Notes: generated from the letters alone by a model not told the origin. DNA of 64,000 nt from Setoptus koraiensis (GCA_048013815.1 CM106586.1:19592001-19656000), one strand, 5' to 3'; counted from the stretch's first letter, positions 12,001-23,037 are shown. Numbers and translations are program-made.

Positions 12001-15000
12001 AGCACTTTGCACCATAAGTCACTCGGGCCTCTCACCGTGCCTCACCGCGACAAACGCACCAACCGTGGATGAGGTGCCCCAACTCGGCGGGCTTTTCTGC
12101 CCATTGGACCCATTTGACCTATTTCGAGCCGGCAGCGCTACCAATTGCGCCCAATGTCGCCGTCGCTGTCGTCGATGCCAACGTGACCGCCGCTGTTGTT
12201 GTCGTCGATATCCGCAAAACATGAACTGTTTGCCCCCCGCCGGCCCACGACGCATTGTGCCGTCAATTATCATAATTATTAATGCGCCTTGTTGTTGCGT
12301 GCTCATCATGCTCATTATGCTCATTATGCTGCCCCCGTGATGTGATTTTTCCGGCATGTTCCACTCGCGGCCACTGCAACTGCCACCATCAATTGGGCGA
12401 TAAATCATGCAATCTTAATCGTGCCTCGCCAACGAAAATGCCCCAGCTGCCCCAACTGCCCGAAACGCTTGAACTGCCCGAAATGCCCGAACCGCTCGAA
12501 ATGCCCGAACTGCCCGAAATGCCCGAAACGCCCGAAATGTCCGGAATGCCCCAAACTTAATTGCACCCGAACTGCTAATGCTGCCCATGCTAATGCCTAC
12601 GCCGACACTGGCCATGCCAAAATGTATTTTTGTATGTATTTTTTGTTTATTGTTATTGTTGTTGTTGATCTACCCCGAACTCCACTTGCCCCCCCCCCTC
12701 CCCTACCTGCCCTTTGGCCATCTATCCATATATGTCCCCTGTCCATATTTCTACTGTGCTATTGTTGTGTCTATGAAAAACAATTATTCTGTCCGCGAAA
12801 TGCAAAAAAATGTGTGCCCAGTTTGATACTCGCTCCACTCGGGCTAGAACCGAGTTCTTAGGTGGATTAGAAGACGTCCTGGCCTCAATCCAGCCGTCGA
12901 CGTTCGTGGACGAGCAGCTATCTCTTTACAAGGTGAGTACTAGCGCACGCCCCAGGCCGTTTGTGATTGCACGCCAGTTTAAGCCCGCCGAAGGATTAGG
13001 CCGCACCGAAATAGACCGGCCCCCATCTAGACGGGGCCGGTTCGGCGCTTGCAAGCAACAACAAATATTTATTGTCTTGGCGTGTTCGTGTGTCATCTAT
13101 TTATCTTAACCGGCCTAACCTATTATTTATACATGCTCATCATGGCGTGAGCGCGTGGACAATGGCCAAAGAGTGTTTGTTTGCGCACCACAATAACATA
13201 TCATCATTTTGCTCCTCTCCTCACCTGTTCCTCGCTCGTCGTTGCGTCTCGCTCGTGACCTCGACTGTTTGTGTCGTCGCAGGGAATGACATGGAACGAG
13301 TTCGTCGAGGAACTGGCCAGCAGACGTTCCTCGTCCAGCTACATGCTGGCCAAATCGTCGCAACAACAATCGGCCAACAACAACTCCAACAATAATCAAC
13401 ATTCGGACGACAATAATGGGGACAATCTTGTCGACATTCACAGCGACCCTAGGAACGAGGCCCAGGCATCGCAGGGCACGGGCGCCATCTCGCGCCAGGG
13501 AAGTCGACACGGCAATAGGCAGGCGAACCGCCGCGAGCTACAGAGCAAGCCAAAATTGAAGCGCGGTCAAACGGTTGATTCGGTGTTCAGGTTGCCCCTC
13601 ATACCCACGTCCACGGTGGCGTCGCCCCGGCACGCACCCACCGGTAGAAACAGTGGCGCCAATAATGGATCAAGCAATCAAGACAATTACGACAATCAGT
13701 ACTGCTCAATGGCACCCACGCCCACTCACAAGGGCAACAACGGTGCCGATGGAGCGGATACCCCGGGCCGCGTCAATAACGGCCCTCCAGCGACAAAAGA
13801 GCGTGCCCACAAGACAGTGAGTAGCGATTTCATATTGTTGGTGAGCGCCGAAACGAGCCCCACGGGCCAGAACACGAGACAATCCGCGGGCACGCCCAAC
13901 GCGAACAGGTCGCTCATCGGATCGCCGCAGCGCGCCATAACCGAGTGTGACTCCAATCAAAATCTTATCAGCCAAAGTAGCACCTTTACGGGCGACATAA
14001 GCGGACAAACGGCGCTAACCCGAACGGCAGCGGTTTCGCCTAGCGCCGACAATGGCAAGCCAACGTCCGGCAAGCAGCACGACACCGGCCCGGCGATATC
14101 TAAGCCGGCCGGCCCGTTGGGTCGGCTCAACACCATCGATGCCGAGGGTAGCTTTGAGGCGGACGACGCGCTTGATTTGTTAAGCAATTCGCCCACGCAC
14201 ATGAATTTTCGCGCGCAGCAGATGGCGCGCCAGTCGTCGCTGACCACCATAACGTCTACGGTGTCACGAGCAGAACAGAAGCGCCAGCGTGCCTTATGGG
14301 ATTTATTTCAATCTGAGTGCACCTTCTTTTATGATCATTTAATGACATTGAAAAACGTCTACATGGAACCATTGAAAAAGATCCAAGTGGAGGGCTTTGC
14401 GATGTTCGCCGATCCCGACGTGCTGTTTGGAAATCTCGACGAATTGTGCTGCGGCGTGTACGACTTTTGCAAGGAATTCCTCAACATCATAATGCGAACA
14501 CTCAAGACGCATCCAGAGGACCTAAACGCCACCGAGATCCTGATCAAACTCTACAAGAAGGTAGGTGTCGCCATTGGTTGTGCAGGCGGGCTGTGATTTG
14601 CCCCGTTTCGACCGGAAACCATTTTTTTTTCAACCGGAAACCAAATTTTTCTTCCGACCGGAAACCAGTTTTTTTTCCAACCGGAAACCAAATTTTTTTT
14701 CGACCGGAAATGGCTAAAAATCAATAGATAATCAACCAATTCGTATTTCATCCTTTGTCTCAATTTTCACTGCGCGTAGAACCCCAAAATCGACCAGTTG
14801 CGCGGCGTGTATCACCGGTACACCCTAAACTACATCAATGCGCTCACCTATTTGGAGACGCTCAGGCGGCAGGTGGAATTTGTTGAGTTTGAGAAGTGGT
14901 CGTCCAGAGATTTGCGCTGCAAGAAACTGCAGCTGACGGATTTGCTGGTGGCGCCCGTGCAGCACATTATGCGCGTTCCCATTATATTGAAGGACATTGA

Positions 15001-16927
15001 ATCGCGAACGGAAAATCCGCGCGACCACGAAGAAATTCGCACCATCTTAGCCGTGGAGGAGGCCTCGTTGCGCGAGCTCGACGACAAAATGCGCTGGCTC
15101 AAGAATTTCGAACGGCTCCTCGAGATCCAGAAGAACATTTACTGGCCTAACTTGTTCGAAATCGATCCCAAGATCTACGTGCCAGAGGTGAGTGCAGCCA
15201 CATAACGAACTGCTGACAAAATTTCATTGATAATAGTAGCTAATCAAACGAAAAACTTGCCCATAATCGCGCAGTTTCTCAAAGAGGCCCTCTCGAAGCA
15301 ACCCTGCGAAAAACTGATTGTGTCGCCCAGGCGACAAATTGTCTTTGAGGGCACAATCAGCAATTTGGATCTAGGCAAGCCCTGTGATGTTCACATGATT
15401 CTTTTTGACGACATGCTCATTTTAACTCGTCGCAAGAAAACCCTAACCAAGAAGGTAAGAAACTTCTTTTACTGTTTATCAACGCTGTATATCAATATAT
15501 TTGTGATACAATTATCTCGACACAACAATATAATTAATATTTATGACTCCTCTCTTATAACTCCTCTCAGGCCAGCACGGTTTGCAAGCCAAACCCATTA
15601 AGTGCGTCCACCAAAGAGGAGGGCAGCTTCAAGTATGTGGTGTACAAACAGCCGCTCAGTCTGGACAGATTTTATGTCCACGATGTGCAATCCGTTGACG
15701 CCCAAAGTAGGTAGCCCGTGCGATTCATATAGTCAATCAATCATGACGATCGATCAACTGTTTTATTCAAATTGCTAATTCCTGCAAAATCTAACATATT
15801 TGTTGATGATGTTTAGGTGCCGGACTCAAAAACTTGTTCCTGTTGATTGTGCTCAATCGATTCCAGCAAATAACCTTTGTTCACACCTTTTCGGCGCAAA
15901 CTGACGAGCTCAAGGTGAGTACTAGTGCCGTTAGGTGGCTGAGATCAATTTTTTGCTTGTTGTTCACATAAATCTGACTCACAATATCTCTCTATTTGTC
16001 TCCCGAGAACAGCAAACTTGGGTCTACAAGATAAAAAAAACGGCCGAACGTTGGAAGCGAAACTTTCAAAACTCGCTGTTCCGAGCCGGCGGTCAACAAC
16101 AACAGCAACAGCAGCCGCAACAACAGTCACAATCCAACCAAACAAACCGTTACAATTCCGGAACCGGAAATGACTGTGCGCCAATGGAAAGGGATGTGCC
16201 GATGGCAAATCAATATAGACAACAACAGGTAACAACAATTAGCAACAATCATCATCATAATCAAACTGTGATAACTAGCCAACCTTGCTCACTAACTACA
16301 GCCGCACCAAGAGCTGATATAACGCAAATTAGTGGTACCACTTACAAGGCCACAGAACAAAAACAACAACAGCAACAGAGGTCGATGCCAGTGGGAGATA
16401 ATTTGTCCAACGACGCTACAAATACAAGTTTATTGATGGATACCGGTGCTCATCAGAGTAGTGAGATAGAAAATCAGACAGCAATGAAACAAAACAATAT
16501 CCATGATGCAACCAACATGAGCTACATTAAGGGTGCCACTATCAACAGCAACAAGAAACCAGTGCAACAAGTGGATTGGGCCTCTGGTTCAGATGGAAAC
16601 AGAAAAACCGGAAGTAAGCCACCGGAAAACGCCACCAATTGTGTGGATAGAAACCAGGCAATTAAAACAATGACAACCACAGCAACAACAGGTGAACTTG
16701 GCAGCTCATTGCCCAAGCTATTGCCAAATGAGAAACCACCAATACCAAAGAGAACATTTGCTACTCTTGTTAGTCCAGTTGTATCAATAGCTGGCTCAGA
16801 TCAAACAAACAAACCATCACCTACTCACTTCATTGGTTCAGATACAAAATCAACCATGGACCCGTTTGCAGCGACAAAGAACGACAACAGCGTGACAGGC
16901 TCGAGCAATTTCAGTTCCCTCATCTGA
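678..16927 (+). CDS. PLEKHG-like Rho guanine nucleotide exchange factor (DH-PH) with giant polyQ/N disordered N-terminus, 12 exons
   Basis: Deduced exons: 678-4502, 4994-5096, 8302-9304, 9584-9747, 11001-11044, 12822-12932, 13283-14560, 14780-15187, 15275-15454, 15571-15706, 15817-15914, 16013-16927. All junctions are GT-AG and all phases agree, giving 2,754 aa. Residues 1-1275 are low-complexity Q/N/S/T/H sequence. The DH domain spans about 2080-2290: it opens with RALWDLFQSECTFFYDHL and its conserved third helix is LLVAPVQHIMRVPIILK. The PH domain spans about 2325-2465, with VHMILFDDMLILTRRKK and a closing helix around WVYKIKKTAERW. A polyQ tail follows. DH-PH proteins load GTP onto Rho-family GTPases at membranes and the actin cortex. 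The DH sequence looks closest to the PLEKHG5/PLEKHG7 group, but the exact orthologue is unresolved. The first three junctions and the 44-nt exon 5 rest on phase and splice consensus only; exons 6-12 are secure. Signals AATAAA at 17240 and 17347 fit the 3' end. Confidence 0.85.
6549..6603. repeat. 11-bp tandem repeat, unit TGCGTATATAT, 5 copies
   Basis: Five head-to-tail copies of TGCGTATATAT with one TGCGCATATAT variant, inside RhoGEF intron 2. Each copy contains alternating purine-pyrimidine sequence. Confidence 0.85.
7550..7650. repeat. 19-20-bp tandem repeat of A-run plus TTGTGCTCCG
   Basis: Five to six imperfect units of an A-run followed by TTGTGCYYCG lie in RhoGEF intron 2. The short ORF crossing it on plus and the one on minus are products of the repeat. 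Confidence 0.8.
9439..9480. repeat. CT microsatellite
   Basis: CT dinucleotide run degenerating into CTCGCT units in RhoGEF intron 3, about 100 bp upstream of the exon 4 acceptor. It may serve as part of an extended polypyrimidine region. Confidence 0.85.
11338..11396. repeat. TTTG tetranucleotide microsatellite
   Basis: Run of TTTG units, interrupted after about nine copies by TTTGCCTGTCCG, in RhoGEF intron 5. It explains the repetitive VCLF-type ORFs in all plus frames here. Confidence 0.9.
11828..11905. repeat. 21-bp tandem repeat containing CAACCGACTTTA
   Basis: Three imperfect units of CAACCGACTTTARGCRAC in RhoGEF intron 5, preceded by an ACACAACAA-rich stretch. Confidence 0.7.
12430..12560. 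repeat. 9-bp minisatellite, unit ATGCCCGAA / CTGCCCGAA
   Basis: About fourteen imperfect copies of the 9-bp unit end roughly 260 bp upstream of RhoGEF exon 6. Because the unit length is a multiple of three and lacks stops, both strands stay open here (LPEMPE-type on plus, FRAFRAV-type on minus). No splice or homology evidence supports translation. Confidence 0.85.
14608..14712. repeat. GACCGGAAACC(A/T-run) intronic tandem repeat
   Basis: About 4.5 units of 23-24 bp, each CRACCGGAAACCA followed by an A/T run, fill nearly half of the short intron between the two exons that encode the DH domain (14561-14779). Confidence 0.85.
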
Positions 16928-18297
16928 CCTCTTTTATCATATTGACAATCCATTTGGTTATTTCACCACTGAAAGTATCTGTTGCTCACATCTACTTGTA
17001 TCTCATGTCAGTGATACAAGTATGATGAATGTATGAAAGTATGTCATGAATGTTTCCATCTAAAGAGTACGTTGTATTGAGTGTTTCCGTTCATTATTAA
17101 TTGTTCACATCAAGCATATGTACAAACAAAGTTTAAATTTATAGTTGTTATAGGCAAAAATAGATGAAATTTTCTACTTTTGACAAATCTAATTATCACT
17201 TTGATCGGGCACTATTTACTTGGTAACAGAAACTCCACGAATAAACTCATGGATAGTCAATGGTGACGGCAGAATCGGCGGTTAAGAATTGAGAAATTTG
17301 GTTTTAGAATGAACAAAACATGCGATTTCTCGGTTTTTCCGGTTTCAATAAAATCATTCATATTGATGAGTTTTTCATCATTTTCCAAGAGAAATGAATA
17401 TCGAGTTATGAGTTGCAACAGTCATAAAAAGAGAACTATTGATCATACCAGACAGAAGCGGGTCAAGCAGTTTGAACAATGACGCAATCAAACATTATGT
17501 GCTGATCACTTCAACTGATCGTCTGGCATAGCAACAGCAGCGCATTTATCAACGATACAATTCAAAGCAAATTTAGGTTTTTAAGCATAGAACAGATGAA
17601 GGTCGGCGTTTTAGGTGTAAACAAATACGTCTCAAACGACGTACCTATCAATAGTTGTACTACAAGTTGCCGTCCAAATTTTCATAACTGTATCTCTACT
17701 CATTGTGCGTCGCTTTTTAACCGATTTCGTCGTCCCCAGTAATCAAGGACATTGTCATCATATTGTTGTTTCAATTATGTCTTGTTGTCGAGCAACTAAC
17801 GCTTACAAGGTGTGGTCACTCGATCACGAGCACATCATAGGCGAGGCTGAATGTTTACGAATTAGTTTTCATGGTGGATCTTTAAACAATCTATCTGAAT
17901 ACATGTCTGCGTCATGTTTTTTGGAGTATTCCGAAAGGTATATTTTTTATCTTAACCTCATCGAACAGTGACTGACGTGAGATAGTTGTTCCAAAGTGTG
18001 TGACGCGATGTTTGAAAAACATATGTCTAGACTTGACGTGAAAGAGATGAGTGAGCTTAATTTTAGAAATCTTTCTAAACACACATTCGTGAGTCGGAAT
18101 GTGTGAACAAGAGAAAAATTTTTGTTGGCTTTCGCTCATGAAAGGGCACACAATCAGATCTCTCTCTCTCTCTCTCTCTCTCACTTGATATTAGCTATTG
18201 ATAGCCTGCTGGTATATCAGGATAAACCACAATTGTTAACCACAGTGAAATTCCGTTGATCTTTGGCGACAGCAACGAAAAAATAAGTCAAACAAAA
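16928..18297 (+). other. RhoGEF 3' UTR and intergenic DNA at the island boundary
   Basis: Carries the 3' UTR of the RhoGEF gene. AATAAA occurs at 17240-17245 and 17347-17352. Beyond that is AT-rich unique sequence and a TC microsatellite at 18158-18182. Composition changes visibly from the GC-rich, CAR-rich DNA to its left. No gene seen. Confidence 0.55.
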
Positions 18298-18777
18298 ATG
18301 AACTCAATTTTATTCACTGTGGTCAATATGGCGCTGGTAGTTGTGGTGGCCAACGCAAAAAAAGATTTCTCTCATTGTGACAAATGGTCGCAGAACATCA
18401 CGAGATTAGACAAACGGAAGTACGCGGCGGCAATAGAGTATGTGAAAGAGAACTGTCCTTCGGGCGCCCTCATTCAGCATATTGGCGATGTTCGCAGGAC
18501 ATTCAAGAGACTGGGCGAAGATGAACCTGGTTGGCTTGCAAAGGCCGAGCTGTGTGTATCCGAATACCTTTATACTTTGTCTAGCATTCTCGAAAACCCA
18601 ACCGGCGTCTCAGGTAAAAAGATAGAATACCCTAGCTCTGAAATGTTAGAGGAAGCAGAAAAGAAATATAATGGCCAGTACACATATGACGCAATGGCTT
18701 ACATGATGTCACACATGAAAGATCCTGGTGTGAGAAAGTATCTCGAGGTTAATCAGAAACTTGCAGCAAAGCAATAA
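18298..18777 (+). CDS. Secreted protein of unknown family (SHCD/IEYPSS family), copy 1
   Basis: Single-exon ORF of 159 aa starting at ATG 18298, with an ACAAAA leader before it. A hydrophobic N-terminus (ILFTVVNMALVVVVANA) predicts a signal peptide cleaved near residue 20. The mature part is mostly predicted helix and carries the conserved marks SHCD, YVKENCPS, SEYLY, IEYPSS and DPGV shared with the neighbour at 19809. AATAAA at 18870-18875 follows the stop. I do not recognise the family. Only a few cysteines are seen, so it is not a disulfide-rich toxin type. It forms a tandem pair on the same strand with the next gene. Confidence 0.75.
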   Translation: MNSILFTVVNMALVVVVANAKKDFSHCDKWSQNITRLDKRKYAAAIEYVKENCPSGALIQHIGDVRRTFKRLGEDEPGWLAKAELCVSEYLYTLSSILENPTGVSGKKIEYPSSEMLEEAEKKYNGQYTYDAMAYMMSHMKDPGVRKYLEVNQKLAAKQ

Positions 18778-19808
18778 ACGTGCCATATCAATTGTGAGAT
18801 GGTTAAAATATTCACAATTTGACACTCGTTATTTCCAACTGACTAAATGTGTCATAGCATTGATGTCGCAATAAAATTGACTCAATGAGAACATGAATTG
18901 ACATCCGGCAGGGGTCACCATTTATCCCGTTCTTCTATTATATTTTATTACATCTATCGTTATCTAATATTATATCTTTCGATGCTCACAAATTGGCGCC
19001 GCGATTCAGTGTTGCGAATCCTGAGCAATAGTCGATCGCTAGCGGCTTGTTGACCTCGCCCGAAATCTAACGACCAACCAGTTATTGAGGGAATAAATTA
19101 TCCAGCACTTATCACAGGTTGTGAGCTTTAGTGCTGACTACGGTCTGCGCCCCATCAGTTAGGCATCTTTATATGTATTCATAATGACAAATTTAGATCT
19201 CTACTGCTTTTCCAACAATTTTAACAGAGAAAATATTGATAGTCCGAATAATCTTTTCCAGCAGTCTAATCTGACGAGATTTCTAGGACAGTTTACGTTA
19301 AACGACGACAAATTGCGTCACTCTTTCGCGAGTGTGATGTTCGGGCCGAGATTCACTCAGAACTTATGATTCATCAGGCTTTCTTTTGTCAGTTATGAAT
19401 AATGCTCATCAAAAGTCGAAGCTGGTGACATCTACGCTATCGATTGGGTGCAGTCAAAAGTCCAACGTGGCAACTTCAGGCATTTACGCTTGCAGTGCAT
19501 GAGCTTGCTAGGCATACATTGTTGCATATTCTGAAGTTTTCGTCGATATTTTTGGAAAATTTTCAAAGCAACAACATGCCAAGGGAATGCATTGTGAATA
19601 TCACGTGAATATCCCATGCCAAACACTATATCTGTCAGCTGTGTAAGGGGCCAGAATGAACCACAGTAACACACCTCATACGTTCATACTATGTACGTAT
19701 GTTTTCTATCACCTATCAAAATTATTACAATCTTATTTTAAATATTAACATTCCATTACAGGTATTCTAGCACAGGGGCACAAGTGCACAGGGATAAAAG
19801 CGTGAAAA
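18778..19808. other. Spacer between the two SHCD-family genes
   Basis: Contains the AATAAA of copy 1 and AT-rich sequence. A short block around 18950-19370 has some look of a retroelement leader. No host gene is supported. Confidence 0.4.
18950..19370 (+). mobile_element. Possible LTR-retroelement remnant
   Basis: An AT-rich stretch ends near 18990 in ACA and is followed by TTGGCGCCGCGA, which resembles a tRNA primer-binding site. A short leader and a small ORF (19184-19369) follow. If real, this is a broken, partial fossil of an LTR element; family and age cannot be judged. It may equally be chance. Confidence 0.2.
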
Positions 19809-20369
19809 ATGATCAATTCCATGTTGATCAACTTGTTCGTGCTTGCGACGACACTTGTTGTTGTTGCCCAAGCAAGTGATGATTTGTCCCATTGTGATGC
19901 ATTGTCGCAAAGCTTTAAAACGTTGGGATCGCAATTTTGGCCAAGCAAAATCAATGCAGCCCTTGATTATATCAAACTAAATTGTCCATCGCAAGATCTA
20001 CTAACTCATGCTAGCTACGTGAAAGCGGCCACTCAGCAAGAGGGTGGCTTCGCGCCGAACAAGAGCTACAAAATAGATCGCGAGCTGAAACACGAACAGG
20101 CTGAGTGGTTAGAGGCCGTAGAAGGGAAAGTGTCCGAATACTTCTATGAGCTGGCACAAATCCTTGACGAGCCAGATAAGTTGACAGGCCAAGCAATAGA
20201 GTATCCTAGCTCAAAAGCCATTTTAAGCTTGCTGCAAGAAGTGGACGACGACGATGACGGCACTTTTAAGAATGTCACCATGAATTATCTCTGGTCTCAT
20301 ACCATGGATCCGGGTGTAATGAAGCTGCTCTATGTGATGAATAAAGCACAGAAACACCATACAGATTAG
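19809..20369 (+). CDS. Secreted protein of unknown family (SHCD/IEYPSS family), copy 2
   Basis: Single-exon ORF of 186 aa. The N-terminus (LINLFVLATTLVVVAQA) is a good signal peptide. An internal ATG four codons later is an alternative start. It shares SHCD, YIKLNCPS, SEYFYEL, IEYPSS and DPGV in the same order with the 18298 protein. It is longer because of an insert near residues 75-100 and an acidic run (DDDDD) before the last helix. AATAAA lies only 5 bp after the stop (20374-20379), with another at 20451. Function unknown. The two copies are clearly diverged tandem duplicates. Confidence 0.75.
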   Translation: MINSMLINLFVLATTLVVVAQASDDLSHCDALSQSFKTLGSQFWPSKINAALDYIKLNCPSQDLLTHASYVKAATQQEGGFAPNKSYKIDRELKHEQAEWLEAVEGKVSEYFYELAQILDEPDKLTGQAIEYPSSKAILSLLQEVDDDDDGTFKNVTMNYLWSHTMDPGVMKLLYVMNKAQKHHTD

Positions 20370-21093
20370 TGACAATAAATCACCCAATATGAATAGAATT
20401 GCCAGACGGTCGATTGGCATCAGCAACAATTTTGCACGGATAGAGAGACAAATAAACTATGAAAAAAGCCTCCATTGAAAAGGTCCATTTAATGGGTCTG
20501 CGAGAAAAGAAGAATCTCAGCTGTCCACCTAATTTTGATTAATTTTTCGTCGAGCAGATTTTCTGGAAATCAATTTATTCAAGTGAGCGTCCGAATGACA
20601 ATCGATATCGGACAAGTGTAAGTGAAAATTTGAGCGCATTTTGCTATCTAGTTTTCTCAAATTAACCGCTCTGGAATCCAGAGTCCGGATTGAAAAATGT
20701 AACCGCATCCTTAAATATACGACAGGTTTTCTTTTAATAGCACGAACATTTGAGAATTAGACAAATTTTGCAAGAGGAAGCTGAGAAAAATGACAACGTC
20801 ACCGGATGTATAATTTCTGAGCGCATAGCTATGATTGTGTTAGTTTAGTTGCTCAGTTTGACATGTAGAAGAAATCCATGACTGCTCCCAGCATCTCGAG
20901 CCAGAATGAAATACAAGCATAACTGTTGCAATTTCTATGATACCGAACCGGGTTGGCAAGAGGAGAAGGGTTCGGTTCTCACTTGATATGATCACAATAT
21001 CGATCAATCGAATTTCCTGACGAAAAGAGTGATTACTACACTTGATCGACAATTCTCAATTGCAGAAGCATGGAATTTTTCCAATCTGGTTCA
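20370..21093. other. Intergenic spacer
   Basis: AT-rich sequence holding the polyadenylation signals of the gene to the left. I see no gene, repeat or strong regulatory pattern. Confidence 0.4.
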
Positions 21094-21714
21094 TCAGATT
21101 TGTCCTTCGAAAAATATTTTGCATAAAACAAAGCCTTCCAGGAGCGTGAGAAAATTCTTATCATTCGCTGCCACTATAAGTTCGAGGTGAGGAATAGTTT
21201 GGGCTCTGACAAGTGTATACACATACTGTATCGAGCGATTTGTTAATTCGGCACATTCGAAATTTAACTGGGCAACATTTTTACGTTTCTGTAATGATTT
21301 TCCCACAATTTTTTCTTGATTAGCTGCTTCTCTACTGTCTAGCGTCTCGCCGAAGTGTTTCCAATTTGATCCTGTAAATTCATAAACCGGATGCTCCAAT
21401 GCAGACAGCAACTCTCTGATATCACTTGTCACCATTGTAGCCCAGAGAGATGTGTGCTGCAAATAAAAGCACAAACATGGTGCCAATATTAGATGAATAT
21501 TGCTGGAAACCAAGGATTCGCCCATTGAAATGCATCTTGCTTGGACTTGGTTGAATGTTATCGGTGGATAATCAGAACAATCGAATTCAGTATCCACGTT
21601 TAGTTTTCTATCGAGTGCAATGACCAGTTTTGTGGTGAAGATAAAAACAGATAGCAATGTAGCTGCGCGCAACATGTTGATATTCTCTGATTTACTTCCG
21701 TTGTTCTTTAGCAT
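21094..21714 (-). CDS. Secreted protein of unknown function
   Basis: Single-exon minus-strand ORF of 206 aa from ATG 21714. A second ATG at 21675, 13 codons on, directly precedes a better signal peptide (LRAATLLSVFIFTTKLVIA) and is probably the true start (193 aa). The mature protein has seven cysteines, including FDCSDYP, ARCISM, APCLCF and FECAEL, so disulfides are likely. No known domain recognised and no paralogue seen in the window. It lies between the SHCD pair and the thioredoxin-like cluster. Whether it is expressed cannot be judged from sequence. Confidence 0.55.
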   Translation of the reverse strand: MLKNNGSKSENINMLRAATLLSVFIFTTKLVIALDRKLNVDTEFDCSDYPPITFNQVQARCISMGESLVSSNIHLILAPCLCFYLQHTSLWATMVTSDIRELLSALEHPVYEFTGSNWKHFGETLDSREAANQEKIVGKSLQKRKNVAQLNFECAELTNRSIQYVYTLVRAQTIPHLELIVAANDKNFLTLLEGFVLCKIFFEGQI

Positions 21715-22004
21715 TTTCCGAATCTGCTATTATGAATAGTATCGGATCAAATGATGATCAATCATCCCACAATGAAAACTGAATACTCGCATCCGACAAC
21801 GCGAGGTAACTGGCGAGTGACTGAAAAACGCTGCAAATTCAAACAGTGTTTCATTCAAAACGCGAATACATGCTGAAATAAAGGGAGGGAGGTGCTACGC
21901 CGGCGCATAGCAAACTCGTCTGAGCAGCTCGCTAGCTGCTCGAAAACATCTACTTGGAGTGTTATGTCATACAGGACCAGGGCCTGAATCACAAATATAC
22001 TTTC
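21715..22004 (-). pseudogene. Spacer with fragment of a thioredoxin-like gene exon 1
   Basis: On the minus strand, about 21952-21995 repeats the signal-peptide part of the thioredoxin-like genes (reads VIQALVLYDITL) but lacks the preceding MLRTKIVAIF codons and any following thioredoxin exon. It is joined abruptly at about 22005 to the outer arm of a large inverted repeat. It is best seen as a shuffled gene fragment. Confidence 0.6.
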
Positions 22005-22382
22005 GATTCGCTACGTTGGCCGCAGTGCCAACGGCATCGTCAATCTATCAGCAAGGCCAGCCACAATCTCAGGTGAGGACAGGTTTGTTGTTGCATCTCG
22101 GCAGGTCGCTATTGAATGTTGTCATCAGATCAATGATGATTCGCACAGATTTACGCAACGTATCCACTCTGGCGCTAATACAAGCGAGACGATACTCGAG
22201 CGAATGGTTGTTGTAGCATATACGAGAATACGCGCATGCTGTATTTGTTCATCTGATTTCGTATACATTCTACATAAATCTATGTGTGTGCGGATTTAAT
22301 GGAGGTATGGAAATTTCCCTCCCCGCGATTGCATCTAATGATAAATAGATGCACAGAATACAAAATCAACAGATAGCAAACA

Positions 22383-22760
22383 AAGAGATGAAAGATGCAG
22401 CTCAAGTGCAAGTGTGAGATGGCGCTCCTTTTCGTAATGCAGCGGTGATCACGTGAGCTGTGGCAATCATTTAGAGACTTTTCCCGGGCGATAATTTGTT
22501 TGTGTCATATCTTTCGTATGCGGCAAAGAGAATGCAGTGGGAATCGAAAAGGGATTTTTCTGTGATATCCTGGCCGATGCACGAAGAGATCAAACAAGAT
22601 AACAGCAGCGCAGTAATGCCGACAGAATGGCAAGGCTCTTGCGGCCTTTCAGTCAACAGGTACGATCGTGGTGCGGAGGTCGATAATTAGCGTTTTCTTC
22701 CCCTATGCGCAGAATCGTATTACCTGAGACCAAGGAATAGAGGTTCTGCTAGTTTCGCAC
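22383..22760 (+). repeat. Promoter-associated repeat module, copy 1
   Basis: One of seven copies of a module of about 350 bp with landmarks GATGGCGCT, ACTTTTCCCGGG, GCAATCATTTA and GGTACGATCGTGGTGC. It sits directly upstream of gene A's TATA region. Other copies: 25880-26260 (-), 26745-26910 (+, partial), 27160-27535 (-), 28560-28970 (-), 29190-29400 (+, partial), 30080-30480 (+). Confidence 0.75.
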
Positions 22761-22816
22761 TTACGCTCTCTTCTGCGCAGAGGAGATTCTCGAAACATGT
22801 TCGTGATCGTTTGCCT

Positions 22817-22824
22817 GTATAAAA
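22817..22824 (+). promoter_or_regulatory. TATA box of thioredoxin-like gene A
   Basis: GTATAAAAA in the conserved context GATCGTTTGCCTGTATAAAA, about 220 bp before the ATG. The same context precedes genes B and E. A conserved CACAGTATCAGCACTC block about 35 bp downstream fits an initiator region. Confidence 0.65.
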
Positions 22825-23037
22825 ACTACTGGTTACGTCTTCGGATTTCACAGTATCAGCACTCTTTATTCGAGGATACCTCTCTCAAAGTAAATATCAA
22901 AAACTGAGCTAATTAATACAGAAACTTCAAAAACAACAGCAATTAAATACCGCCAGTCCGTGTACTAAGCAATAATACAGTAAGAAGGTGATCTTCCAGT
23001 TTCGCTCGCCGTCAAAATAGACATCAACTAACTAAGC

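Noticed and set aside
21959-22216. ORF reading LCHTGPGPES then ATLAAVPTASSIYQQ, with a near-identical mirror at 26430-26738
   Set aside because: Part of it is the antisense of the signal-peptide exon; the similarity between the two simply reflects the inverted repeat and not coding conservation.
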